From Stutzerimonas stutzeri (lineage in GTDB: Bacteria > Pseudomonadota > Gammaproteobacteria > Pseudomonadales > Pseudomonadaceae): DNA of 64,000 nt. The stretch spans positions 186,001 through 250,000 of the forward strand of contig NZ_JAMOIC010000003.1 of assembly GCF_024448895.1 (NCBI RefSeq), in the 5' to 3' direction. This document shows positions 8,079 to 18,055 of this stretch, piece by piece. A program made the translations under genes and the position numbers. Each line of letters starts with the position of its first letter. Position 1 is the stretch's first letter. The notes beneath the pieces are model-generated. The model saw nothing but the letters and a program-made list of their open reading frames with translations, was not told where the DNA came from and ran no database searches.

Positions 8079-9473
8079 CTAACGGACGACCAGCAGTTCG
8101 CGGCCGCGCTGCACGGCGGCGCGGACCTGGTTCGGCGCCGTACCGCCGATATGGTCGCGAGCGTTCACTGAACCCTCCAGCGTGAGTACGGCAAAGACGT
8201 CGTCGCTGATCTGGTCACTGAACTGGCGCAGCTCGTCAAGACTCATTTCGGCCAGGTCTTTGCCCGTCTGCAGACCGTATTTCACGGCATGGCCGACGAT
8301 CTCGTGGCAGTCGCGGAAGGGCAGACCCTTGCGCACCAGATAGTCGGCGAGATCCGTTGCGGTGGAGAAGCCGCGTAGCGCCGCTTCACGCATGATCTCG
8401 CGCTTGGGCTTGATCGCTGGAACCATGTCGGCAAAGGCTCGCAGGCTGTCACGCAGGGTGTCAGCAGCGTCGAACAGCGGCTCTTTGTCTTCCTGATTGT
8501 CCTTGTTGTACGCAAGCGGCTGGCCCTTCATCAGCACCAGGAGCCCTGCGAGCGCGCCGAATACGCGGCCGGTCTTTCCGCGCACAAGCTCAGGCACGTC
8601 CGGGTTCTTCTTTTGCGGCATGATCGAGGAACCGGTGCAGAAGCGGTCCGGCAGGTCGATGAACTGGAATTGCGCGCTGGTCCAGAGCACCAGCTCTTCG
8701 GAGAAGCGCGACAGGTGCATCATGGCCACCGAGGCGGCGGCACAGAATTCGATGGCGAAGTCTCGATCGGACACGCCATCCAGCGAGTTGCCGGAGATCG
8801 CCTCGAAACCCAGCAGTTCGCAGGTGATCTCCCGCTGAATCGGGTAGGTGGTGCCGGCCAGCGCGGCCGAACCCAGCGGCATGCGGTTGGTGCGCTTGCG
8901 GCAATCCACTAGACGCTCGTAGTCGCGGCTGAGCATCTCGAACCAGGCCAGCAGGTGATGGCCGAAGGTTACCGGCTGCGCGGTCTGCAGGTGAGTGAAA
9001 CCGGGCATGATGGTGTCCGCTTCGGCTTCCGCCAAGCCCAGCAGGCCTTCTTGCAAACGGGTGATTTCACCGAGTATCAGGTCGATTTCGTCACGTAGCC
9101 ACAGACGGATGTCGGTCGCGACCTGATCGTTGCGCGAACGCCCTGTGTGGAGTTTTTTGCCCGTCACGCCGATGCGATCGGTCAGGCGTGCTTCGATGTT
9201 CATGTGCACGTCTTCCAGATCGACGCGCCAGTCGAAGGTGCCGGCTTCGATTTCGCCCTGAATGTCTTTCAAATTGGCGATGATCTGGTCGCGTTCATCG
9301 GCGTTCAGCACGCCGGCCTTTTCCAGCATCGTCGCATGGGCGATCGAACCCATGATGTCGTGGCGGTAGAGGCGCTTGTCGAACTCGACGGAGGCGGTGA
9401 ATCGGGCGACGAAGGCGTCGACGGGCTCGCTGAAACGGCCGCCCCAGGACTGGTTGGTCTTGTCGGTGCTCAT
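8079..9473 (-). CDS. argH: Argininosuccinate lyase ArgH
   Basis: A 464-residue enzyme that cleaves argininosuccinate to arginine and fumarate, the last step of arginine synthesis. The fumarase/aspartase signature [12 protein letters not shown] lies at about residues 280-291, and [13 protein letters not shown] and [14 protein letters not shown]-like motifs precede it. The reading frame stays open far upstream (to about 10031), but family members start with [14 protein letters not shown], so the ATG at 9473 is chosen. It is divergent from algZ, with about 165 bases between, the conserved argH-algZ arrangement of pseudomonads. Confidence 0.97.
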   Translation of the reverse strand: MSTDKTNQSWGGRFSEPVDAFVARFTASVEFDKRLYRHDIMGSIAHATMLEKAGVLNADERDQIIANLKDIQGEIEAGTFDWRVDLEDVHMNIEARLTDRIGVTGKKLHTGRSRNDQVATDIRLWLRDEIDLILGEITRLQEGLLGLAEAEADTIMPGFTHLQTAQPVTFGHHLLAWFEMLSRDYERLVDCRKRTNRMPLGSAALAGTTYPIQREITCELLGFEAISGNSLDGVSDRDFAIEFCAAASVAMMHLSRFSEELVLWTSAQFQFIDLPDRFCTGSSIMPQKKNPDVPELVRGKTGRVFGALAGLLVLMKGQPLAYNKDNQEDKEPLFDAADTLRDSLRAFADMVPAIKPKREIMREAALRGFSTATDLADYLVRKGLPFRDCHEIVGHAVKYGLQTGKDLAEMSLDELRQFSDQISDDVFAVLTLEGSVNARDHIGGTAPNQVRAAVQRGRELLVVR

Positions 9474-9638
9474 GTTTGCGCTCGCTGAATCGGTACTGGA
9501 AAAGCGCGGATGATAGCAGGGTTGACCGGCGCCTCGAGGCGGCAGAGAACAGTGCGTTGCGCTGCAATTCGAAGGTTTGACCGCTCGGCTGCCGTCATGC
9601 TTCTTGCGGTAGCGCCAGTGCCCGCGGAAACTGCTGTG

Positions 9639-10697
9639 ATGCAAACTAAAAGCCCCAAACGTGCGCGCCCCGCCGCGCCGGTCGATGATTTCTTCGTGCC
9701 TGAACTCTGCCAGCCAGAGGCGCTGCTCGGCCTCGTTCTGCTGGCCGAATTGCTGGTGCTGGTACTGGTGCTCGCCGAGCCGATGCAGCCGGGTTTCAAC
9801 TGGATGCGTCTGGCGCTGGTATCGCTGTTCGTGCAATGGGTGATGCTGCTGTCGGCCGGCCTGACGTGTCAGTTGCGCCCACTCCTGGCACGTTTGCCTG
9901 CCTGGCTGGCCGGGCTCGCCTGTTGCGCGATGGTGGTCGGGCTGACGCTGGCCTGCACGGCAGTGGCCGATATCTATCAGCTTGGCGGACCACTGACACG
10001 GGTTGGAGAGGTCAATCTCTATCTTCGCCACGCGCTCATCAGCCTGATCATGACAGGGCTGCTGCTGCGCTATTTCTACCTGCAGAGCCAGTGGCGACGT
10101 CAGGAGCAGGCTGAACTAAAGGCGCGAATCGAGTCGCTGCAGGCGCGTATTCGCCCGCATTTCCTGTTCAACAGCCTGAACAGCATTGCAAGCCTGGTGG
10201 TGACCGATCCGCGCAAAGCCGAGCAAGCAGTGCTTGATCTGTCTGATCTGTTCCGCGCCAGCTTGGCTCGCCCCGGCACGCTGGTGCCCTGGCGAGAGGA
10301 GCTGGAGCTGTCGCGGCGCTATCTGGCGATCGAACATTACCGGCTCGGCGACCGGCTGCAGGTCGAATGGCAGGTGAATGGCGTTCCAGATGATCTGCCC
10401 ATCCCTCAGCTGACCTTGCAGCCGTTACTGGAGAATGCCCTTATTCACGGTATTCAACCGCGTATTGAAGGCGGTATGGTCAGCGTGACGGCGCAATATG
10501 CTGACGGCGTGTTTCAACTGGAGGTCAGCAACCCCTTTGATGAGACCGCTCAAACGCAGCCGTCTCGGGGGACTCAGCAGGCACTGCACAATATAGACGC
10601 ACGACTAACGGCACTTTTCGGCCCCGCAGCGAGTCTCAGCGTGAAGCGGCGTAATGCCCGTCACTACACCTGTCTACGCTATCCGTGTGCGACATAG
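9639..10697 (+). CDS. algZ: Sensor histidine kinase AlgZ/FimS
   Basis: An inner-membrane LytS-type sensor kinase that pairs with AlgR to control twitching motility, alginate and virulence genes in P. aeruginosa. It has about four N-terminal membrane spans ([20 protein letters not shown] onward), a coiled linker ([20 protein letters not shown]), the His_kinase box [15 protein letters not shown] with histidine 174, and an atypical ATPase end ([13 protein letters not shown]). The ATG at 9639 gives 352 residues, near the known 358. Starts at 9510 or 9597 are possible but poorly supported. algR follows 20 bases later. Confidence 0.93.
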   Translation: MQTKSPKRARPAAPVDDFFVPELCQPEALLGLVLLAELLVLVLVLAEPMQPGFNWMRLALVSLFVQWVMLLSAGLTCQLRPLLARLPAWLAGLACCAMVVGLTLACTAVADIYQLGGPLTRVGEVNLYLRHALISLIMTGLLLRYFYLQSQWRRQEQAELKARIESLQARIRPHFLFNSLNSIASLVVTDPRKAEQAVLDLSDLFRASLARPGTLVPWREELELSRRYLAIEHYRLGDRLQVEWQVNGVPDDLPIPQLTLQPLLENALIHGIQPRIEGGMVSVTAQYADGVFQLEVSNPFDETAQTQPSRGTQQALHNIDARLTALFGPAASLSVKRRNARHYTCLRYPCAT

Positions 10698-10717
10698 AAG
10701 CAGGAAGCCAGAACTAT

Positions 10718-11464
10718 ATGAATGTGCTGATTGTCGATGACGAACCTCTAGCCCGCGAGCGCCTCAGCCGACTGGTAGGTGACCTTGACGGCTATCGTGT
10801 CCTGGAACCTTCCGCCTCCAATGGCGAGGAGGCGCTGTCCCTGATCGAGGAACTGCGCCCCGACGTTGTGTTGCTGGATATCCGTATGCCAGGACTCGAT
10901 GGTCTCCAGGTCGCTGCCAAGCTGTGTGAGCGCGATGCGCCGCCTGCCGTGATTTTCTGTACGGCGCACGATGAATTCGCGCTGGATGCCTTTCAGGTCA
11001 GTGCGGTCGGTTACTTGGTCAAGCCGGTTCGCCCGGAGCATCTGGCCGAGGCGCTGAAGAAAGCCGAGCGCCCCAATCGTGTTCAGCTCGCTGCGCTTAC
11101 CCGTCCGGCAGCGGTCTCCGGTACCGGGCCACGCAGTCATATCAGCGCTCGTACCCGCAAGGGTATCGAGCTGATCCCGCTGCCTCAGGTGATCTACTTC
11201 ATCGCCGATCACAAGTACGTCACGCTGCGGCATGAGGGCGGCGAGGTCCTGCTGGATGAGCCTTTGAAAGCGCTTGAGGATGAGTTCGGCGAGCGGTTCG
11301 TGCGTATCCACCGAAATGCATTGGTCTACCGCGACCGTATCGAGCGTTTGCAGCGCACGCCGCTTGGCCATTTCCAGTTGTTCCTCAAAGGCCTTGAGGG
11401 CGAGCCCCTGACAGTGAGCCGGCGTCATGTTGCCGGTGTGCGGAAGCTGATGCAGGCGCTCTGA
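10718..11464 (+). CDS. algR: Response regulator AlgR (LytTR family)
   Basis: A 248-residue two-component regulator. The receiver domain (1-120) has the acidic pocket DDE at 7-9, phospho-acceptor Asp54 (LLDIRMPG) and the switch lysine in YLVKPVRP. The C-terminal LytTR DNA-binding domain carries YFIADHKYVTLRH and FVRIHRNALV. AlgR controls alginate, type IV pilus and rhamnolipid genes in P. aeruginosa. The ATG at 10718 (MNVLIVDDEP) is the family start; the frame is open 33 bases further, overlapping algZ. It is co-directional with algZ, and hemC follows 152 bases later. Confidence 0.96.
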   Translation: MNVLIVDDEPLARERLSRLVGDLDGYRVLEPSASNGEEALSLIEELRPDVVLLDIRMPGLDGLQVAAKLCERDAPPAVIFCTAHDEFALDAFQVSAVGYLVKPVRPEHLAEALKKAERPNRVQLAALTRPAAVSGTGPRSHISARTRKGIELIPLPQVIYFIADHKYVTLRHEGGEVLLDEPLKALEDEFGERFVRIHRNALVYRDRIERLQRTPLGHFQLFLKGLEGEPLTVSRRHVAGVRKLMQAL

Positions 11465-11577
11465 TACCCGGCAGGTTCTAGCGAGAACTGTCCAGCCAGC
11501 CCTGCTTGAGTCGGGCGCTGGGCTGGTTTCATCTGACCTTTCCTTGATTCGGGCCAACCCGGTCGCGCGGCCCGGCC

Positions 11578-11586
11578 TGTTATCAT
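11578..11586 (+). promoter_or_regulatory. Possible extended -10 element for hemC
   Basis: TGTTATCAT matches an extended -10 (TGn followed by TATCAT, 5 of 6 to TATAAT) 31 bases before the hemC ATG. No good -35 is seen at 16-18 bases upstream, which is tolerable for extended -10 promoters. This is a sequence match only. Confidence 0.35.
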
Positions 11587-11616
11587 CGCCGGCAGTTCAT
11601 TTGTCTGGAATTGCTC

Positions 11617-12555
11617 ATGTCCCGCGAAATTCGCATCGCCACCCGCAAGAGTGCCCTGGCCCTGTGGCAGGCTGAATACGTCAAAGCCCGCCTGGAAGCA
11701 GCACATCCCGAAGTGACCGTCAGCCTGGTGCCGATGGTCAGTCGCGGCGACAAGCTGCTCGACGCGCCGTTGGCCAAAATTGGCGGCAAGGGATTGTTCG
11801 TCAAAGAGCTGGAAACGGCCCTGATGGAGAACGAAGCGGACATCGCCGTGCATTCGATGAAAGACGTGCCCATGGAGTTTCCCGAAGGGCTCGGCCTGTA
11901 TTGCATCTGCGAGCGGGAAGACCCGCGCGACGCCTTCGTTTCCAATCACTACGAGAATTTCGATGCGCTGCCTTCAGGCGCAGTAGTCGGTACCTCGAGC
12001 CTTCGGCGCCAAGCGCAGCTGCTGGCGCGTCGCCCTGATCTGAAGATCCAGTTTCTGCGTGGCAATGTGAACACCCGTCTGGCCAAGCTCGACGCGGGTG
12101 AATACGACGCCATCATCCTTGCAGCTGCCGGTCTGATTCGCCTGGGCTTCGGTGAGCGCATTCGCACCAGTATCAGCGTCGAAGACAGCTTGCCCGCTGG
12201 CGGGCAGGGTGCCGTCGGCATCGAATGCCGCACCGGTGATACCGAGCTGCATCAGCTTCTGCAATGCATGAATGATCCGCAGACCGCGCTTCGCGTCAGT
12301 GCCGAGCGAGCGCTGAATCGTCATCTGAATGGTGGCTGCCAGGTGCCCATTGCCTGCTATGCAGTGCTGGAAGACGATCAGCTGTGGCTGCGTGGCCTTG
12401 TCGGCCAGCCTGATGGCACTCAGCTGCTGCGTGCCGAGGGCCGTGCATCCGGAGCCGAAGCCGAAGCGCTGGGCATTCGGATCGCCGAAGAGCTGCTCCA
12501 GCAAGGCGCTGGCAAGATTCTTGAAGATATCTATGGCGAGGCTGGCAAGGCGTGA
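11617..12555 (+). CDS. hemC: Porphobilinogen deaminase HemC
   Basis: A 312-residue enzyme that joins four porphobilinogen units into hydroxymethylbilane. It shows the N-terminal [15 protein letters not shown], the substrate-binding [25 protein letters not shown] and [11 protein letters not shown], and the dipyrromethane cofactor cysteine at 241 in [12 protein letters not shown]. The ATG at 11617 with upstream GGAA is preferred over an in-frame TTG two codons earlier. hemD overlaps its stop by four bases (GTGA). It is the first gene of the hemC-hemD-hemX-hemY run. Confidence 0.97.
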   Translation: MSREIRIATRKSALALWQAEYVKARLEAAHPEVTVSLVPMVSRGDKLLDAPLAKIGGKGLFVKELETALMENEADIAVHSMKDVPMEFPEGLGLYCICEREDPRDAFVSNHYENFDALPSGAVVGTSSLRRQAQLLARRPDLKIQFLRGNVNTRLAKLDAGEYDAIILAAAGLIRLGFGERIRTSISVEDSLPAGGQGAVGIECRTGDTELHQLLQCMNDPQTALRVSAERALNRHLNGGCQVPIACYAVLEDDQLWLRGLVGQPDGTQLLRAEGRASGAEAEALGIRIAEELLQQGAGKILEDIYGEAGKA

Positions 12556-13322
12556 GCAATTGGCGTCTGTTGCTGACGCGTCCCGCTGAGGAATGCGCCA
12601 CGACGGCCGCCATGCTGGCCGAGTACGGTATACAGAGCGTCAGCCTGCCGTTGCTGGCCATCGAGCCACTGGTCGAAACGCCCGAGCAACGCGCGATATT
12701 GCTGGAGCTAAACCGTTATGCCGCGGTAGTGGTGGTGAGCAAACCGGCGGCCAGGTTGGCACTGGAAAGGCTTGGTCGTTACTGGCCACAGCCACCGCAG
12801 CAACAGGCTTGGTTCAGTGTCGGCGCTGCGACGGGTACGATCCTGCAGCAACATGGTCTTGATGTCAGCTGGCCTGCGGTAGGTGACGATAGCGAGGCGT
12901 TGCTGGCGCTGCCGCAACTTGCTGAGGCGCTCGGAGTGCCCGAGCCGAAGGTACTGATCATACGGGGCGAGGGCGGACGTGAGCACATTGCCGAAACGCT
13001 TCGCTGCCGTGGCGCTCAGGTTGACTGCCTTGAGTTGTACCGTCGCTATCTTCCCGATTACCCCTCCGGGACCCTCTTCAAGACCCTTCGCTCGGAACGG
13101 CTGAATGCGCTGGTGGTCAGCAGTGGACAGGGTTTGCTGTCGTTGCGCGAGCTGGCAGCGGCCGATTGGCGTGAAATGGTTGAGCTACCCTTGTTCGTAC
13201 CCAGCCCTCGTGTGGCAGAGATGGCCGCGCAGATGGGCGCCAAAAGAATAGTGGACTGCCGTGGTGCCGGAACCGCGGCTTTGCTGGCGGCGCTACGGGA
13301 GTATCCCGAGCCCGCCTCCTGA
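12552..13322 (+). CDS. hemD: Uroporphyrinogen-III synthase HemD
   Basis: A 256-residue enzyme that closes hydroxymethylbilane into uroporphyrinogen III. The family is poorly conserved, but the opening [23 protein letters not shown], the middle [32 protein letters not shown] and the end [19 protein letters not shown] are typical. It starts with GTG inside the hemC stop, indicating coupling. Position between hemC and hemX confirms the call. Confidence 0.94.
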   Translation: MSNWRLLLTRPAEECATTAAMLAEYGIQSVSLPLLAIEPLVETPEQRAILLELNRYAAVVVVSKPAARLALERLGRYWPQPPQQQAWFSVGAATGTILQQHGLDVSWPAVGDDSEALLALPQLAEALGVPEPKVLIIRGEGGREHIAETLRCRGAQVDCLELYRRYLPDYPSGTLFKTLRSERLNALVVSSGQGLLSLRELAAADWREMVELPLFVPSPRVAEMAAQMGAKRIVDCRGAGTAALLAALREYPEPAS

Positions 13323-13338
13323 CGCAAAGGATGGAAAC

Positions 13339-14607
13339 GTGAGCGAAGTAGACCCCGATAAGGCACCGCAGCAACCCATGGGCAGCGACGCTGTCGTTCC
13401 ACAAAAGCCCGTCAAGAAAGAATCTCCGAAAGACCCGAAAGAGCCCCCGCGGGATCCACCGAAGCCGCCGCCGACTACAGCATCCAGTTCCAATGGTGGA
13501 GGCAAAGCGCTGGCTGGCGTCGCGCTGGTTGTCGGTTTGATGGGGCTGGCTGCCGGTGGCTATAGCGTGCTGCAGACTCAGCAGCTGGCCAAACAGGAAC
13601 AGCAGCAACTCGAAGCGCTCCAGGCTGCCCGCGACGAGTCACGAGGCTTGGGCGATCGTACGCAGCAGATAGCCGGTCGCCTCGGCCGCCTGGAGCAGTT
13701 GCCATCAGCGGAACAGCTGGAAGAGCGGCGACGCCTGCTTGCAGAATTGCAGAGTGACCAGCAGCGACTCTCGGGGCGCGTGGAGCAGGTGCTGGGTGCC
13801 AGCCGTGAGCAGTGGCGTCTGGCTGAAGCCGAACATCTTTTGCGAATGGCCATGTTGCGCCTGTCGGCCATGGAAGACGTGAACAGTGCTGAATCTCTGA
13901 TCGCTGAAGCCGATCTGATCCTGCGCAAACAGGACGATCCCGGCGCCTACGGAACCCGCCAGAAGTTGCTCGAAGGGCTCGAGGCGCTGCGCAGTCTGCC
14001 CGAGCTGGATCGCACCGGCCTGTTCCTGCAGTTGGGCGCCTTGCGTGGCCAGGCCAACCAACTCAGTGGCCTGGCTCCGGAGTTCGAGAACGGTCCGGGC
14101 CAGTCCGAGGGTCAAGGTGAAAGTCGCTGGAAGCACTGGCTGAATGAATTGACGCGGTACGTGCGAATCGATTTCAACGCAGGTACGGACGTCAAGCCGT
14201 TGCTTGCCGGGCAAAGCTTGGCGCAGGTGCGTCTGGCGCTTTCCTTGGCTATCGAGCAGGCCCAATGGGCCGTGCTAAATAGCAATGAGGAGGTCTATCG
14301 ACAGTCACTGGAACAGGCCGCTCGCCTGATCAAAGATCACTTCAGCGAGGAAAATGGCCAGAGTCGAGGCCTGCGTGATCGAATCGAGCAACTGGCAGAT
14401 CAGCAAGTCTCGGTGACTCTTCCGGACCTGGCGCCAGCATTGGATGCGATGCAGACCTACGTGCAAAAGCGCGAATCGGCTCAGAGCGGCATGGATAGCC
14501 AGGGCGGGCGTGGGTCTGCCGACAGCGAGGAAGAGGGCTCGTCCGCCGGTGACGCCGAAGCGCCAGCTGAATCGCAGCAAGCGACGGAAGGGGATCAGCG
14601 CACATGA
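13339..14607 (+). CDS. hemX: HemX-like uroporphyrinogen-III C-methyltransferase family protein
   Basis: A 422-residue inner-membrane protein annotated as HemX. It has a proline/lysine-rich cytosolic N-terminus, one membrane span (GKALAGVALVVGLMGLAAGGYSVL), a long coiled-coil-prone stretch rich in Q, E and L (about 75-170), and a Ser/Glu/Gly-rich acidic tail. It lacks the SAM-binding motifs of true methyltransferases, so the enzymatic name is historical; a structural role in haem synthesis is inferred. The start is GTG at 13339 behind AAAGGATGG. hemY overlaps its stop by four bases. Confidence 0.88.
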   Translation: MSEVDPDKAPQQPMGSDAVVPQKPVKKESPKDPKEPPRDPPKPPPTTASSSNGGGKALAGVALVVGLMGLAAGGYSVLQTQQLAKQEQQQLEALQAARDESRGLGDRTQQIAGRLGRLEQLPSAEQLEERRRLLAELQSDQQRLSGRVEQVLGASREQWRLAEAEHLLRMAMLRLSAMEDVNSAESLIAEADLILRKQDDPGAYGTRQKLLEGLEALRSLPELDRTGLFLQLGALRGQANQLSGLAPEFENGPGQSEGQGESRWKHWLNELTRYVRIDFNAGTDVKPLLAGQSLAQVRLALSLAIEQAQWAVLNSNEEVYRQSLEQAARLIKDHFSEENGQSRGLRDRIEQLADQQVSVTLPDLAPALDAMQTYVQKRESAQSGMDSQGGRGSADSEEEGSSAGDAEAPAESQQATEGDQRT

Positions 14608-15842
14608 AGCGATTCGCCATTGTCGTCATCCTGCTCCTGGCCGCGGTAGGTTTCCTGGGCTGGGCCATCTATCAGGACACCGGTTATGTCCTGATCAGCT
14701 ATGACCGCTTTCGCTATGAGTCGAGCTTCTGGATATTTCTCGCCCTGATTGGCTTTCTCTGGCTGCTGTCGATGGTGGTGCACTGGGTACTCGGGCTGTT
14801 GTATGCCTCGGGCGCGCTGGTCAATCCATGGTCGCGTCGCCACCGTGCGCGACGCGTCGCCAAGGCCTCACGCTCCGGCCTGCGGGAGCTTGCAGAGGGC
14901 CAGTGGAGCAATGCGCTCACCCACTTGCGTACGGCTGCCGAGCATGATCCTCAGCCTCTGGTGCATTACCTCGGGGCCGCCCGAGCTGCGAGTGAGCTGG
15001 GTGAGTATGAGCAGAGCGATGAGTTGCTGCGCAAAGCTCAAGAGCGCGACCCGGAAGCGGGGCTTGCCGTTGGCCTGACCCGAGCCCAACTGCAGATCGA
15101 TCGAGGCCAGTATGCCGAAGCGCGATCCTCGCTGAACGAGCTGCACGGCGAGCATCCTCGCCATTCCCACGTGCTGACTTTGCTTCAGCAACTCTATGTG
15201 CAACTGAAAGACTGGCCGGCCTTGTGCCGGTTGATCCCGGAACTACGCAAGCACCGGGTTTTGCCGCCGGCAAAGCTGGATGAGCTCGAGCTGCTGGCAT
15301 GGACCGCAGCTGTGGAACAAGCCGGGCTGGTGGGGACCGCGACCCCGGCAGATCCGCAGCAGGCGCTCAATCAGTGTTGGCAGACGGTGCCAGGCAAGCT
15401 GCGTAACGAGCCGCTGCTGGTCCGCGCCTATGCCGACGGCCTGAGCAAGTTGGGTGCCGAGGAGAAAGCGGAAGAGGTCCTCTACGCTGCACTTAAACGA
15501 CAGTACGATGACCGACTGGTCGAGCGCTACGGGCGAGTTCGGGGGCGCGAGCCAGCGCGTCAGCTAGGTCACGCCGAGGGATGGCTAAAGGCGCGTCCGG
15601 ATAACGCTGAACTGCTACTTGCCCTGGGCCGACTGAGCCTTCGCAACGAGTTATGGGGCAAAGCGCGGGATTATCTTGAAGCCAGTCTGCGCTTCGAACA
15701 TCGCGCCGAGACCTGCGCCGAGCTGGCGCGTCTGTTGGCACAGCTGGGCGATAACGAGCGCAGCAATCGCTTGTTCCAGGAGGGCCTCGGGTTGCTCGAC
15801 CAGAGCAGCCCGAACAAGCTGCCAACGGTCAGCAATCCATAG
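14604..15842 (+). CDS. hemY: HemY, TPR-containing haem-biosynthesis membrane protein
   Basis: A 412-residue inner-membrane protein with two N-terminal spans (FAIVVILLLAAVGFLGWAIY and FWIFLALIGFLWLLSMVVHW), followed by TPR-like helical repeats through the rest (for example LRTAAEHDPQPLVHYLGAARAA, LRKAQERDPEAGLAVGL). It is the HemY_N family protein linked to hemCDX, not protoporphyrinogen oxidase. Its biochemical job is not settled; with HemX it may scaffold late haem steps. ATGA overlap with hemX shows coupling. A hairpin follows. Confidence 0.93.
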   Translation: MKRFAIVVILLLAAVGFLGWAIYQDTGYVLISYDRFRYESSFWIFLALIGFLWLLSMVVHWVLGLLYASGALVNPWSRRHRARRVAKASRSGLRELAEGQWSNALTHLRTAAEHDPQPLVHYLGAARAASELGEYEQSDELLRKAQERDPEAGLAVGLTRAQLQIDRGQYAEARSSLNELHGEHPRHSHVLTLLQQLYVQLKDWPALCRLIPELRKHRVLPPAKLDELELLAWTAAVEQAGLVGTATPADPQQALNQCWQTVPGKLRNEPLLVRAYADGLSKLGAEEKAEEVLYAALKRQYDDRLVERYGRVRGREPARQLGHAEGWLKARPDNAELLLALGRLSLRNELWGKARDYLEASLRFEHRAETCAELARLLAQLGDNERSNRLFQEGLGLLDQSSPNKLPTVSNP

Positions 15843-15850
15843 CTGTCATG

Positions 15851-15881
15851 AGGAGCGGGACGTGACAGGCGTCCCGCTCCT
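15851..15881 (+). terminator. Hairpin after hemY
   Basis: A perfect 12-base inverted repeat (AGGAGCGGGACG / CGTCCCGCTCCT) with a 7-base loop lies 9 bases after the hemY stop. There is no clear T-run, so it could be a weak or Rho-assisted terminator or an RNA-stabilising 3' hairpin closing the hemCDXY operon. Confidence 0.55.
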
Positions 15882-15960
15882 CCGCGCTGGTACCCCTTTG
15901 GCTTGCAGCCAAACGCGAGCAGCACTACCGTAGCGAACTTTTCCTCTCTGCGGAGTCATC

Positions 15961-16452
15961 ATGAACCTGGCCAGCCCTCGTTCGCTGTTTCTTCTGGCCT
16001 TCATCGGCTGCGCGCTGATGATGATCGCGGCGCTCTATCTCGAGCATGTCGTCGGACTGGCACCCTGTCCGTTATGCATCGTTCAGCGAATCTGCGTGAT
16101 CGGCTTCGGTCTAGTCTGTCTGATCGCTGCTATTCACGGGCCGCATAAAACCGGTCGCCGTGTCTATTCCATCCTGGCGCTGGTCGTTGCCGTCGCAGGC
16201 GGCGCCACCGCCATACGTCAGATATGGCTGCAGAACATGCCTGCCGACCAGCTGCCTAGCTGCCTGCCCAGTCTCGAATACATGATGGATGCGCTGCCAT
16301 TTCAGGAGATTGCCCGGCTGGTCCTGCATGGCACCGCCGAATGTGCCGAAGTCAGCTGGACCCTGCTGGGCATGAGCATTCCGGAGTGGACACTGCTTGC
16401 GTTCATCGCGATGGCGCTGTTCTGCTTCTGGCAGCTGCTGCGTCGCGACTAG
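15961..16452 (+). CDS. dsbB: Disulfide bond formation protein DsbB (DsbH type)
   Basis: A 163-residue inner-membrane quinone reductase that reoxidises DsbA. It has four membrane spans, the first periplasmic cysteine pair C36-P-L-C39 (VGLAPCPLCIVQR), and the second pair at C101 and C128 in the second periplasmic loop. The ATG at 15961 follows a purine-rich GCGGAGTCATC. P. aeruginosa has two DsbB paralogues; this one, next to algQ and hemY, corresponds to the dsbH position. Monocistronic by spacing. Confidence 0.95.
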   Translation: MNLASPRSLFLLAFIGCALMMIAALYLEHVVGLAPCPLCIVQRICVIGFGLVCLIAAIHGPHKTGRRVYSILALVVAVAGGATAIRQIWLQNMPADQLPSCLPSLEYMMDALPFQEIARLVLHGTAECAEVSWTLLGMSIPEWTLLAFIAMALFCFWQLLRRD

Positions 16453-16462
16453 CGCTTTTTGT

Positions 16463-16486
16463 CGCAGCGATCGAATGATCGCTGCG
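16463..16486. repeat. Inverted repeat in the dsbB-algQ gap
   Basis: CGCAGCGATC and GATCGCTGCG form a perfect 10-base stem with a GAAT loop just after the dsbB stop. There is no T-run on the 3' side, and the T-run lies 5' of the stem, so a standard terminator for dsbB is not supported. It may be a weak 3' hairpin. The rest of the 251-base gap before algQ shows no gene. Confidence 0.4.
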
Positions 16487-16703
16487 CTTGGCGGTCAATC
16501 GACCAGCGCGAAGCAATGCTGACACCGCTGCTCGGATGATTTTTGTCCTGCCGCTTGATGCTTCGATCGCCGCAGCTTAGTCTGCTCTGGCGGCGTCGGT
16601 TTCTTGCCGATTTCGCCGCCACTCACCCAAGGCCGATATACCAAGACAAATAATCGTCTCGGAAGGCGCAACAGGCATCATCGATTAGGGAAGTGAGGTC
16701 ATC

Positions 16704-17168
16704 ATGCTCGAGAGCTGTCGGAACGCCCAGGAACGCTGGGGAGGTGTACACCTGCTGATTGATCGCTGGCTGCAGGAACGCCATGCACTGATCAACGCAT
16801 TCGACGAGCTGCATGTCAGCGACGCTGCTGCAAGTCGCGCCGCCTTGCAGAAGTTTTGCGAAATCCTGCTTGATTACGTGTCAGCAGGACATTTCGAAAT
16901 CTACGAACAGCTGCTCAATGAAGCAGAAGCGTTTGGCGACAAACGTGGGCTGGAGCTGGCCCGCCAGATCTATCCCCGAATCGAAGCCATTACCGAAGTA
17001 GCCGTTGCATTCAATGATCGCTGCGATAAAGGTGACTGCCTGAACAGTCCCGGCTTGCCTGATGAGTTGAAACGCCTTGGGCAGTTGCTGCATGAGCGTT
17101 TTGAGCTTGAAGACTGCCTCATCGAAGTGCTGCACACTGCGCATAAGCAGCCTGCCGCTACCGCCTGA
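16704..17168 (+). CDS. algQ: Anti-sigma-70 regulator AlgQ (Rsd family)
   Basis: A 154-residue all-helical protein that binds sigma-70 region 4 and frees core RNA polymerase for other sigma factors. In P. aeruginosa AlgQ (AlgR2) stimulates alginate, siderophore and ppGpp/polyphosphate-related functions. Family features are the opening [30 protein letters not shown], the acidic [16 protein letters not shown] and the end [20 protein letters not shown]. Length matches. AGGGAAGTGAGGTCATC precedes the ATG. It is followed by algP, the conserved pairing. Confidence 0.95.
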   Translation: MLESCRNAQERWGGVHLLIDRWLQERHALINAFDELHVSDAAASRAALQKFCEILLDYVSAGHFEIYEQLLNEAEAFGDKRGLELARQIYPRIEAITEVAVAFNDRCDKGDCLNSPGLPDELKRLGQLLHERFELEDCLIEVLHTAHKQPAATA

Positions 17169-17278
17169 ATCATCCGCAGGGCAACCGCAGCGTCTCAAGT
17201 CGCTGCCTTGCCGCGGTTGCGCCAGCCGTGCTTACGCTTATGAAGCTTGCTCTGACCCCGCCTGGAGGCGCCCCCGTC

Positions 17279-18055
17279 ATGCCCGCAAAGAAACCCTCTG
17301 TTACCACTCCGCTTCATCTGCTGCAGCAGTTGTCGAACAGTCTGGTGGAGCATCTGCAAAAGGCTTGCAGCGAGGCGCAGCTAGACGCGGAAATGCTACT
17401 GGCCAAGCTTGAGAAGCAGCGCGGGAGAACACAGGAAAAAATCATCAAGGCCCGCGCCAAGCTGGATGAAGCCGGTAATGCCGGCAAATCCAAGTCGCAG
17501 ACCAAGGCTCGTAGCCGGTTATCCGAGCTCGATGACATGCTTGCCGTACTGCAAGCGAGGCAAAGCGAGACCCTGACGTATCTGTCCGAATTGAAACGTG
17601 ATGCAGAGCAGAGCATGCAGCTGGCTCAGGGCGTCACCAAGGTCGAACAAGCTGCCGCTCAAGCGTTGGCCGCGCGGGCGAAACCTGCTGCTGCTCGCGC
17701 CGCAGCAGCAAAGAAATCACCCGCTCGTAGCGCCAAGGGCACCGAGTCGGCCGCACGACCGGCGAGCGCAGCAGGCAAGGTAGCCGCTGAGAAAGCCGCT
17801 GAGAAAGCATCTGCGGGTGCAACTGGCTCGGCTGCCGGCCCTGCTCGTCCAGCAGCGAGGAGCGGTAGCAGAGCTCAGGCGAACAAGCCAGTGGCAACGA
17901 GTGCGAAACCGGCCACGGCAAGGCAGGGTAGTGGCGCTGATGCAGGCGCGGCTGCCTCGTCTGCGAAGCCCGCCGCTGCGAAAAAGACGACGCCCCGCAA
18001 GCCCGCTGCAACAAAGCGCCCTGCTACGACTCAATCACCTCCCGCTGCCAAATGA
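17279..18055 (+). CDS. algP: Histone H1-like protein AlgP (AlgR3)
   Basis: A 258-residue nucleoid-type protein. The N-terminal third is a conserved helical domain (TPLHLLQQLSNSLVEHLQKAC, a coiled-coil QRGRTQEKIIKARAKL); residues past about 130 are a low-complexity Ala/Lys/Pro/Arg/Ser tail (AAKKSPARSAK, KPAAAKKTTPRKPAATKRPA) like eukaryotic histone H1. In P. aeruginosa the tail is made of tandem KPAA repeats that recombine; here it is shorter and more degenerate. The ATG at 17279 (MPAKKPSV) is preferred to a GTG at 17228. Its 3' end overlaps the opposing DUF2390 gene by 25 bases. Confidence 0.92.
   Translation: MPAKKPSVTTPLHLLQQLSNSLVEHLQKACSEAQLDAEMLLAKLEKQRGRTQEKIIKARAKLDEAGNAGKSKSQTKARSRLSELDDMLAVLQARQSETLTYLSELKRDAEQSMQLAQGVTKVEQAAAQALAARAKPAAARAAAAKKSPARSAKGTESAARPASAAGKVAAEKAAEKASAGATGSAAGPARPAARSGSRAQANKPVATSAKPATARQGSGADAGAAASSAKPAAAKKTTPRKPAATKRPATTQSPPAAK

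Noticed and set aside
9474-10031. N-terminal extension of argH by 186 codons
   Set aside because: It would run over the algZ start; the extension is Gln/Arg-rich without homology and the family start is at 9473.
16463-16486. Terminator after dsbB
   Set aside because: The stem is perfect, but the T-run is on the 5' side, so it is listed only as an inverted repeat.
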